From: Anaerolineales bacterium UBA3071
GTDB lineage: Bacteria > Chloroflexota > Anaerolineae > UBA3071
Direction: 5' to 3'
NCBI GenBank assembly: GCA_002366755.1
Contig: DFBV01000004.1
Span: 14,493-19,980 of the forward strand
Length of the DNA: 5,488 bases
Part shown: positions 1 to 5,488 of the stretch, piece by piece
How the letters are laid out: the number at the start of each line of letters is the position of its first letter
Numbering within the stretch: the first letter of the stretch is position 1
Notes under the pieces: model-generated
What the model was told of the DNA's origin: nothing
The model's database searches: none
The model's input: only the letters and a program-made list of their open reading frames with translations
Made by a program: the position numbers and the translations under genes

Positions 1-1956
1 CATCCACCTCTGGCCAAGATGGTCTACGGCCTGCCGCTGGCCCGGCTGCCTCAGGTGGACGAGATTCCCGACCGCCCCACCACGGCCGGGCCAGCTAGCT
101 CTCTGCCTCAACCCCATTTGCAGGTGGCCCGCACCACAGCGGCGGTGTCTGGCGCGTTGGAAGTATTGGCGCTGGCGCTGGTCAGCCCTCTGGCTGGCCT
201 GTTCCTGGCCATTCACACCTTTACCATCAAGTACACGAGTCAGGTGATGCTGGAAGCGCTGCCAGCGCTAACCAGCGTGGTGGCGGTCCTGGCCTACGAT
301 CACTCCCAGCGCAGGTGGAACGGCTGGCTGCTCCTGTCGGCGGTCGCCTTGGGTCTGACGGCCTCCGGCAAGTACATCTTCTGTCTCATTGGCGTAGCCA
401 TCGTCATCCACTGGCTGTGGCAGACCTTTCCCCGCAACGGTAGGGGCGCAGCTTGGCTGCGCTGGCTGGAGCCGGTGGTGATCTGGGGCATCCTGGCATT
501 GGGGGTGTTCCTGGCCACGGATCCCTACCTGTGGCCTGCGCCGGTCGAACGACTGCGCGAGTCCATCTTCTTTCACGGCCAGTACACCCAGAGCGACGCC
601 GTGCAGCGGGCCGGTCTGCCCACCTGGCAGCCGTTGGCTTGGCTAGCTCAATCGGTGCCCTGGCATTCTGGCGTGTTCGTCGTGTCCCTCGATGGCTTGA
701 TGACTTTGCTGGCCATCCTGGGGCTGAAGCAACTGTGGCAGAGGAATCGGCTCTATGTGATCTGGCTGGCCGTTGGGCTGGGCTTCCTGTTCGTCTGGCC
801 GACCAAGTGGCCGCAGTACATCCTGGTGCTGAGCGTGCCTGTCTCCCTGGCGGCCGCGGAGGGGTTCAAGGCCAGGGTTTGGGAGCCCCTGGTGCGCTGG
901 GCGCGGCGCTTGCGCACTGAGGGGCTGCGGAGCGACCGGCTTCGCGCCCGATTGATGCCGCGAAGCGTCTGGAGGGCTCTGCCGTGGCTGTTGCCAGGGG
1001 TGATCGTCTTGCTGCTGATTGCCTTCTACCCACTGCTCTACCAGGCGGGAATGGCCCTGACCGACTTCAATACCGTCTCCATCAAGGATGGCATCAATGG
1101 CGGTATCTGGCGTGAAGTGCGGGATGGCCTGACCGCGCAGGTAGAACCCGTAGACGTTGACATCTTCTCTTTCGGTCGTTCGACCTCAAGAGAGGTGCAC
1201 TACGCTGGGATAGGCCCGTTGCTGCAGTTCTTCACCGGCGCGGGCGCAGACCTGCTGGTATTTGAGGTCCTGTGGACGGTGCTCTCGGTCGGCTTGCAGG
1301 CTACATTGGGGGTGGCCGTGGCGCTGATGTTGCACCGGCGCGGGGTGCGGTTCAAGGGATGGTGGCAAACCATCTTCATCCTGCCCTGGGCCATCCCGGA
1401 GTTCGTGGGTGCACTGATCTGGATGTTGATAGCCGACCCCACCTACGGCTGGTTCTTCCTGGGGACCAGGGCCTCATTCTCGCAGACACCCGGCCATCCG
1501 CTGGCGCAGACACTGTCGCTCTGGCAGCAGAACCCCAATCTGGCCCTGATCGTGCTCCTGCTTGCCGGCACCTGGCTGGGCTTCCCGTTGATTATGCTGG
1601 CGGCTTCGGCCGGACTCAAGATGATCCCCTCCGAAGTGTATGACGCCGCGGCCATGGACGGCGCCAACGTCTGGCAACGCTTCCGTACGCTCACCTGGCC
1701 GCTGCTGCTGCCGCTGCTGGCCCCAGCGCTCATCATCCGTGGCATCTCGGCTTTCAACCAGTTCTACCTGTTCTACGTGCTGCAAACGGTCTGGCCGGTG
1801 ACGACCCTTGCCAGCGTTTCGTATTTCATCTTTGATTCCGCCGGGAAGTATGCGACCTCGGCCGTAATCAACCTGTTCACCGTGATTCTGCTGGTCACAC
1901 TTCTCCTGTGGTTCAACCGCTGGAGCAAGGCAGGTGAGGGCGTGACCTATGCGTAA
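1..1956 (+). CDS. GT39-like membrane glycosyltransferase (C-terminal part) fused in frame to MalF-type sugar ABC permease; 5' end outside window
   Basis: The frame is open from base 1, so the gene starts upstream; the ATG at 19 is only the first Met in view. Codons 1-6 read HPPLAK, like the conserved HPPL motif of the GT39/PMT/ArnT group. Several hydrophobic segments follow to about codon 285, with YTSQVMLE near codons 78-85 and WPTKWPQYIL at 266-275, as in the C-terminal half of bacterial GT39 proteins. The acidic catalytic motif expected near the N-terminus lies outside the window, so activity cannot be judged. After an Arg-rich linker (about 286-325), a full MalF-like permease runs from about 327 to 651. 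It has six membrane segments (about 327-349, 419-444, 455-480, 512-538, 567-590, 622-641), an outer loop of nearly 70 residues between the first two, and a cytoplasmic EAA loop (DAAAMDGA, 548-555) that would contact the ATPase. No stop separates the halves. An internal ATG at 955 could instead give a separate permease of about 333 aa, but no good Shine-Dalgarno precedes it. The permease call is strong; the GT39 call is good but partial; maltodextrin as substrate is inferred from the neighbours. Confidence 0.85.
   Translation, partial: HPPLAKMVYGLPLARLPQVDEIPDRPTTAGPASSLPQPHLQVARTTAAVSGALEVLALALVSPLAGLFLAIHTFTIKYTSQVMLEALPALTSVVAVLAYDHSQRRWNGWLLLSAVALGLTASGKYIFCLIGVAIVIHWLWQTFPRNGRGAAWLRWLEPVVIWGILALGVFLATDPYLWPAPVERLRESIFFHGQYTQSDAVQRAGLPTWQPLAWLAQSVPWHSGVFVVSLDGLMTLLAILGLKQLWQRNRLYVIWLAVGLGFLFVWPTKWPQYILVLSVPVSLAAAEGFKARVWEPLVRWARRLRTEGLRSDRLRARLMPRSVWRALPWLLPGVIVLLLIAFYPLLYQAGMALTDFNTVSIKDGINGGIWREVRDGLTAQVEPVDVDIFSFGRSTSREVHYAGIGPLLQFFTGAGADLLVFEVLWTVLSVGLQATLGVAVALMLHRRGVRFKGWWQTIFILPWAIPEFVGALIWMLIADPTYGWFFLGTRASFSQTPGHPLAQTLSLWQQNPNLALIVLLLAGTWLGFPLIMLAASAGLKMIPSEVYDAAAMDGANVWQRFRTLTWPLLLPLLAPALIIRGISAFNQFYLFYVLQTVWPVTTLASVSYFIFDSAGKYATSAVINLFTVILLVTLLLWFNRWSKAGEGVTYA
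1932..1940 (+). promoter_or_regulatory. Ribosome binding site for the MalG-type permease, inside the upstream gene
   Basis: AGGTGAGGG ends 8 nt before the ATG at 1949, while the upstream gene is still being read. This supports the ATG at 1949 as the start and suggests translational coupling across the 8-nt gene overlap, which would help make the two permease subunits in equal amounts. Confidence 0.6.
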
Positions 1957-2791
1957 GCTTACCCTCCGTGAGCAACTGGCCTATCAGTTCGCGCTGGCCT
2001 TGGTGGCACTCTTTGTGCTCGTGCCCATCTGGGGCATGGCCCGTCTGGCTTTCGATGAAGCGCTCAAAGGCGCACCGGTGACCTTTCGGCTCTGGCCGGA
2101 AGAGTTCTCCTTTACGGCCTTTCAGAAGGTGTGGAAGAGCCCATCGCAGTCGCTCTCTTTCCTCGGCCTTTTGAAGAACAGCCTGGTCGTCGCTGGCGGT
2201 GCCGCTGTAACGTCAGTGGTTTTCGGGGCCAGTATGGCCTACGCCTTTGCCCGTTTCCGCTTCCCTGGTCGTCAGGTGGGCCTGTTTGGCCTGTTGTTGG
2301 GCACTCTGTTGCCCCAGGTGGCGCTCATGACGCCCCTGTACGTGTTGCTGACTATCTTGGGCATTCGTGCCTCGCTTCTGGGGCTGATGATCGTTTACAC
2401 CGCGTTCTGCATGCCCTTCTGCATCTGGAACATGCGTGCTGCCTTCCAGGCAGTGCCTGAGGAACTGGAAGAAGCGGCCTTCCTGGAAGGGGCCACGCCC
2501 TCGATCGCCTTCTGGCGAGTAACGCTGCCGTTGGCTCTGCCTTCCATTGCGGTCGCTGCGCTGATGGCTTTCCTGATCGGGTACACTGAATTCGCTATCG
2601 GCTGGCTATTTGTGGAGCGGGGCGAGAATGTCACCCTGGCCATGGCCGTCTCGGGCATGCTGGGGCACGGCCAGGCTTGGAGCTCTCTGGCCGCCCTGGC
2701 CCTGCTGATGAGCCTGCCGGTGGTCCTGGCTTTCCTGCTGCTGCGGCGCTACCTGATGCGCGGGCTGCTGATGGGCACGATAGAAGGCTAG
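1949..2791 (+). CDS. MalG-type carbohydrate ABC transporter permease
   Basis: This is a 280-residue inner-membrane subunit, the usual length for MalG-family permeases of the CUT1 sugar ABC transporters. It would pair with the MalF-like half of the preceding gene to form the channel. Six hydrophobic segments are visible at about 11-30, 77-99, 110-135, 143-160, 199-218 and 245-265. Between the fourth and fifth lies the EAA loop: VPEELEEAAFLEGA with E175, A176, A177 and G181, then a conserved LP (193-194), the site that docks with the ATPase. The C-terminus GLLMGTIEG resembles the short glycine-containing tail typical of MalG. The start overlaps the previous stop by 8 nt and has a Shine-Dalgarno at 1932-1940, so the two are almost certainly co-transcribed. 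Substrate is not readable from the permease itself; maltodextrin is inferred from the GH57 gene downstream. Other CUT1 substrates remain possible. No ATPase gene is present, so a shared MalK/MsmX-like ATPase from elsewhere would be needed. Confidence 0.95.
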   Translation: MRKLTLREQLAYQFALALVALFVLVPIWGMARLAFDEALKGAPVTFRLWPEEFSFTAFQKVWKSPSQSLSFLGLLKNSLVVAGGAAVTSVVFGASMAYAFARFRFPGRQVGLFGLLLGTLLPQVALMTPLYVLLTILGIRASLLGLMIVYTAFCMPFCIWNMRAAFQAVPEELEEAAFLEGATPSIAFWRVTLPLALPSIAVAALMAFLIGYTEFAIGWLFVERGENVTLAMAVSGMLGHGQAWSSLAALALLMSLPVVLAFLLLRRYLMRGLLMGTIEG

Positions 2792-2800
2792 CGCGCGATT

Positions 2801-2877
2801 GGTTCGTAGCAGCCACTTCGGTGGCTGTCACTGTCAGCGGAACAGCGGAAGGAGCGGAACTGCTCCTGCTTGTTCCA
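2801..2877 (+). repeat. Repeat unit 1, two hairpins
   Basis: Hairpin A spans 2810-2827: a 7-bp stem around AGCCAC-TTCG-GTGGCT, with the very stable UUCG tetraloop in RNA. Hairpin B spans 2839-2876: outer stem GGAACA (2839-2844) with TGTTCC (2871-2876), possible GC/GC pairs at 2845-2846 with 2868-2869, and inner stem GGAGC (2851-2855) with GCTCC (2862-2866) around a 6-nt loop. This is the most GC-rich and best-paired copy. Confidence 0.85.
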
Positions 2878-2954
2878 GGTTCGTAGTAGCCACTTCGGTG
2901 GCTGTCACTGTCAGCAGAACAGCAGAAGGAACGGAACTGTTCCTACTTGTTCCA
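2878..2954 (+). repeat. Repeat unit 2, two hairpins with one compensatory pair change
   Basis: Hairpin A is at 2888-2903 with the same AGCCAC-TTCG-GTGGCT core. Hairpin B spans 2917-2952 with outer stem GAACA/TGTTC and inner stem GGAAC (2928-2932) with GTTCC (2939-2943). Compared with unit 1, one inner pair changes from G-C (2854-2863) to A-T (2931-2940). The outermost pair is lost (A2916 against C2953) and one middle pair becomes C-A (2923 against 2945). Confidence 0.85.
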
Positions 2955-2982
2955 GGTTCGTAGTGGCCACTTCAGTGGCTGT
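2955..2982 (+). repeat. Repeat unit 3, truncated to hairpin A
   Basis: Only the first 28 nt of the unit remain; similarity ends at 2982 and hairpin B is missing. Hairpin A (2965-2980) still pairs: GGCCAC-TTCA-GTGGCT, where the former A-T closing pair becomes a G-T wobble and the loop is TTCA. It ends 9 nt before the Shine-Dalgarno of the next gene. Only three Ts follow, so it is a poor intrinsic terminator. Confidence 0.75.
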
Positions 2983-2989
2983 TTGCGAC

Positions 2990-2996
2990 TGAGGAG
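2990..2996 (+). promoter_or_regulatory. Ribosome binding site for the GH57 gene
   Basis: TGAGGAG lies 4 nt before the ATG at 3001 and 7 nt before a second ATG at 3004. The 7-nt spacing is nearer the usual optimum, so the inner ATG may be the true start. The protein differs by only one Met. Confidence 0.7.
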
Positions 2997-3000
2997 ATAG

Positions 3001-5488
3001 ATGATGGCAAAACGCCGTTCTGCTCTACTCATCGTCGGGTTGCTGGCCGCTCTGTTGGCCGCTTGCATTCAACCACAGCCGACCCCCACGCCCGTACCAC
3101 TGACACCGACGAGCGTGCCTGTGAACACGCCGACCCCACTGCCTGCCACGCGTGAACCAGCGACAGTCACGCCGGAGCCGGCGGCGGAAACGGGTGAACC
3201 GCTCTACCTGAGCATCATCTGGCATCAGCACCAGCCGCTCTACTTCAAGGACCCGGAGACGGGCATCTACCAAAAGCCGTGGGTGCGTCTGCACGCGGCC
3301 AAGGACTACGTGGACATGGCGGCTATCCTGGAGCAGTACCCCGATATCCAGGCCACCTTCAACCTCACGCCCTCGCTGCTGCGCCAGTTGATGGACCTGG
3401 AAGGTGGTACCGTGGACCTGTATCGGGTGCACACGGAGATTCCAGCCGACCAACTCACCGACGAGCAGAAGGAGTTCATTCGCAGCCGCTTCTTCGACAT
3501 CAACCCCAAGATCATCGCCCGCTTCCCCCGCTACCAGGAGATCGCCGATGATCGGGACCACAGCGCCAACTGGGACGCGCAAACCTGGCTCGACCTCCAG
3601 GTGCTGTTCAACCTGGGCTGGACCGATCCCGACTTCCTGGCTACCGAACCGCTGTCCAGCCTGGTGGCCAAAGGGCGGGCTTTCGCCGAAGAGGACAAGG
3701 CCGCCGTTTTGGCCGAACACGACCGGCTGATCGCCGAGGTCGTTCCCCTCCATCGCAAGCTCCAGGACGAGGGGCGCATTGAGGTCACCATGACGCCCTT
3801 CTTCCACCCCATCCTGCCACTGTTGGTGGATACGACCTTGGCCCGCGTGGCCGTGTCCGACATCGAGTTGCCGCCCCGCTTCAGCTACCCTCGCGATGCC
3901 GTCAACCAGTTCCAGGCGGGGGTAGACTTCTACACTGAGATCTTCGGACGTCCGCCTATGGGCATGTGGCCGGCCGAGGGTGCTGTGGCTGAGGAAATCG
4001 TGGGGCTGGTCAGCCGGGGTGGAATCCAGTGGATAGCCAGCGATGAGGAGGTACTGGCCCGCAGCCTGGGCAAGACGAGCTTTGCCCGTGATGCCAGCGA
4101 AATTGTGCAGGATCCCGATCTTCTCTATCGCCCCCACATCGTGCAAGATCGCCAGCAGGATCCTGAACTGCACATCATCTTCCGCGACAAGGTCATCAGC
4201 GACAAGGTGGGTTTCACCTACAGCGGCAGTGAGGGGCTGACTGCAGCCCAGGACTTCGTGCGGCGCATCTTGGACATCCGCGCCAGGCTCGAGGAAAGCG
4301 GTGCCAGTGGGCCCCATCTGGTCAGCGTGATCCTGGACGGCGAGAACGCCTGGGAGCACTATCCCAACGATGGCAAGGAGTTCCTGCACAACATGTACCG
4401 CCTGCTGCAGGAGGAACAGGTCAAGGGCACCATCCGCACCATCACGCCCAGTGGCTACATCAGTCGCTACCCCGAGCAGCCAGCGATTGATCCGCTGTGG
4501 GCCGGGAGTTGGGTCAGTCCCGACTACTTGACCTGGATCGGCGAAGACGAGGAGAACCGCGCCTGGGATTACCTGGTCCGGGTGCGGGAATTCGTGGAGA
4601 AGCGCAAGAAGAAGCTGGACGAGGAGACCTTGGCCGCGGTGATGGACGCCATCTACACCGCCGAGGGGAGTGACTGGTTCTGGTGGTACGGCGCCGACCA
4701 GAACAGCGGCGACGATGGCAGCTTCGATCTGCAATTCCGTCTGACCTTGCAGCGGGTCTACGAGCTGATGGACGCGGAAGTGCCCACCTTCCTCAAGGTG
4801 CCGGTCATTCCGCAGACGGCCGTGCCCCCCGTGGCCGGGGCTTCGGCGCTGATCGCACCCACCATTGACGGCCTGGCCGGAGAGGGAGAGTGGCAGGGCG
4901 GGGGATACTACGCCGAGGAAGGCGGCGTGCAGGCTGGTCCGGAGCAGATCGTCAGCCAGCTCTGGTACGGCTTTGACAAGGAGACTGTCTACCTCCGGTT
5001 GGATGCTCGCCGATCCTGGGCCGACGTGAGCGACCAGACCCGCATCGGTTTCTATCTGATGCGGCCAGGCGGCGGACTGGAGCAGCCCTTCAGTCGCATC
5101 GGTGCTGGTGAGACCTTGCTGGGCTTCGGGGCTAACGTGCTGGTGGAGGTGACGGTCATGGGTGATGGTGCCGATGCCGTCTTCTACGCGGTGGACGACG
5201 CGACCGCTTACAGCGAGACCGCAGTGGACGTGCAGGTGGCTCTGTCCGGCAGCACGCTGGAGCTGGCCGTTCCCTACGCCGACTTCGGCAAGCCTGATGC
5301 CGGGGACACCTTCAAAGTCCGGGTTGTGATCAGCGAAGGCGAACAGCGGGACATCCAGGTGGCGCCAGGCGGCGGCCCCGCTCAGTTGATTGTGCCCGAC
5401 CTGGGCCTGACCACGCCCATCCTCAGCGTCGCTGACCCGGAACAGGACGATCACGGTCCAGGTGGCTACGTCTACCCCAAGGACGGTG
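3001..5488 (+). CDS. Secreted GH57 lipoprotein glycosidase, amylopullulanase/alpha-amylase type; 3' end outside window
   Basis: The frame is open from the ATG at 3001 (or 3004) through the last base: 829 codons, no stop. Residues 1-22 are a lipoprotein signal: MAKRR, a hydrophobic core, then lipobox LAAC with C22 as the likely lipidated residue. A Pro/Thr-rich linker follows to about 67. The GH57 domain (about 68-600) has HQHQP (75-79), KPWVRLHAAKDY soon after, a TPFFHP segment with H269, MWPAEGA with E326 as probable nucleophile, SDKVGF (400-405), LDGENAWEHY with D446 as probable acid/base, and EGSDWFWWYG (555-564). Known GH57 enzymes of this type cut alpha-1,4 and sometimes alpha-1,6 bonds in starch, glycogen or pullulan; which bonds are cut here cannot be read. 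Residues about 615-795 form a beta-rich region (TIDG, EGEW, WYGFD at 655-659, VYLRLD) resembling DOMON/CBM9-like sugar-binding modules. From about 806, DPEQDDHGPGGYVYPKDG matches the start of the glucodextranase C-terminal domain family. It would act on the outer surface and feed the MalFG transporter upstream. All family calls are from motif recognition. Confidence 0.93.
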   Translation, partial: MMAKRRSALLIVGLLAALLAACIQPQPTPTPVPLTPTSVPVNTPTPLPATREPATVTPEPAAETGEPLYLSIIWHQHQPLYFKDPETGIYQKPWVRLHAAKDYVDMAAILEQYPDIQATFNLTPSLLRQLMDLEGGTVDLYRVHTEIPADQLTDEQKEFIRSRFFDINPKIIARFPRYQEIADDRDHSANWDAQTWLDLQVLFNLGWTDPDFLATEPLSSLVAKGRAFAEEDKAAVLAEHDRLIAEVVPLHRKLQDEGRIEVTMTPFFHPILPLLVDTTLARVAVSDIELPPRFSYPRDAVNQFQAGVDFYTEIFGRPPMGMWPAEGAVAEEIVGLVSRGGIQWIASDEEVLARSLGKTSFARDASEIVQDPDLLYRPHIVQDRQQDPELHIIFRDKVISDKVGFTYSGSEGLTAAQDFVRRILDIRARLEESGASGPHLVSVILDGENAWEHYPNDGKEFLHNMYRLLQEEQVKGTIRTITPSGYISRYPEQPAIDPLWAGSWVSPDYLTWIGEDEENRAWDYLVRVREFVEKRKKKLDEETLAAVMDAIYTAEGSDWFWWYGADQNSGDDGSFDLQFRLTLQRVYELMDAEVPTFLKVPVIPQTAVPPVAGASALIAPTIDGLAGEGEWQGGGYYAEEGGVQAGPEQIVSQLWYGFDKETVYLRLDARRSWADVSDQTRIGFYLMRPGGGLEQPFSRIGAGETLLGFGANVLVEVTVMGDGADAVFYAVDDATAYSETAVDVQVALSGSTLELAVPYADFGKPDAGDTFKVRVVISEGEQRDIQVAPGGGPAQLIVPDLGLTTPILSVADPEQDDHGPGGYVYPKDG

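Larger units (their letters stand above)
2801..2982 (+). repeat. Intergenic tandem repeat array, two full 77-nt units plus a 28-nt partial unit
   Basis: Almost the whole gap between the MalG-type gene and the GH57 gene is one repeat array. Units begin GGTTCGTAG at 2801, 2878 and 2955 with no spacer between them. The two full units match at 71 of 77 positions. The unit has two hairpins: a short one with a 4-nt TTCG/TTCA loop and a longer one closed by GGAACA/TGTTCC. The array lies after the permease stop and before the next ribosome binding site, so in a common transcript it would be an mRNA element between transporter and enzyme. REP sequences in the E. coli malE-malF gap protect upstream mRNA, so a similar role is possible but not shown. 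No promoter is evident in the gap. Confidence 0.9.

Noticed and set aside
19..21. ATG at 19 as the true start of the first gene
   Set aside because: The frame is open to base 1 and the preceding codons (HPPLAK) belong to a conserved GT39-type motif, so the gene begins upstream of the window.
453..920. 155-codon plus-strand open frame inside the fusion gene
   Set aside because: It overlaps the GT39-like region in another frame and has the Gly/Ala/Arg-rich composition expected of a GC-rich shadow frame.
2801..2877. tRNA or tRNA-like gene, because GGTTCG resembles a T-loop
   Set aside because: No acceptor stem, D-arm or anticodon arm can be built around it; the fold is two simple hairpins.
2677..2886. 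Small plus-strand open frame running from the MalG gene into the repeats
   Set aside because: Most of it lies out of frame inside the MalG-type gene and its end reads through a repeat hairpin; it has no ribosome binding site or recognisable product.
2801..2982. CRISPR array
   Set aside because: The units are 77 nt, directly abutting, with no unique spacers between them, and there are no cas genes.
2965..2985. Rho-independent terminator before the GH57 gene
   Set aside because: The hairpin is stable but is followed by only three Ts and then GC-containing sequence, and the next Shine-Dalgarno begins a few bases later.
3025..5454. 809-codon minus-strand open frame as a gene
   Set aside because: It mirrors the plus-strand GH57 frame codon for codon and exists because that gene lacks TTA, CTA and TCA codons. 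It shows no recognisable domain, and the plus strand carries clear GH57 motifs, a lipobox and a ribosome binding site.

Overview
The window looks like bacterial, GC-rich DNA, most likely from the phylum Chloroflexota (Anaerolineae/Caldilineae type). This is inferred from three things: the third gene encodes a lipoprotein whose lipobox is followed by a Pro/Thr-rich 'PTPTP' linker, a style common in that phylum; the gene content is a GT39-type membrane protein, sugar ABC permeases and a GH57 amylolytic enzyme; and hairpin repeats with TTCG/TTCA loops fill the one gap. No marker gene is present, so the taxonomy is a guess.

Layout, all genes on the plus strand. Positions 1-1956 hold the 3' part of one long reading frame. 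Its first half resembles the C-terminal membrane half of a GT39/PMT-family glycosyltransferase, and its second half is a complete MalF-type sugar ABC permease joined in frame. Positions 1949-2791 hold a MalG-type permease that overlaps the preceding gene by 8 nt. Positions 2792-3000 are intergenic and hold two full 77-nt tandem repeats plus a truncated third copy, each able to form hairpins. From 3001 to the end of the window runs the 5' part of a secreted GH57 glycosidase of the amylopullulanase/alpha-amylase type, with a lipoprotein signal, a catalytic domain, a beta-rich accessory domain and the start of a glucodextranase-C-like domain.

Read together, this is a starch/alpha-glucan use locus. 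The surface-anchored GH57 enzyme would cut alpha-glucan outside the membrane, and the MalF/MalG pair would import the resulting maltodextrins. The solute-binding protein and the ATPase that such a transporter needs are not in the window. A long open frame lies antisense to the GH57 gene (3025-5454, minus) but it is a shadow of the real gene.

The points most worth a second look are the glycosyltransferase-permease fusion and the hairpin repeat array, which shows a compensatory base-pair change between its copies.
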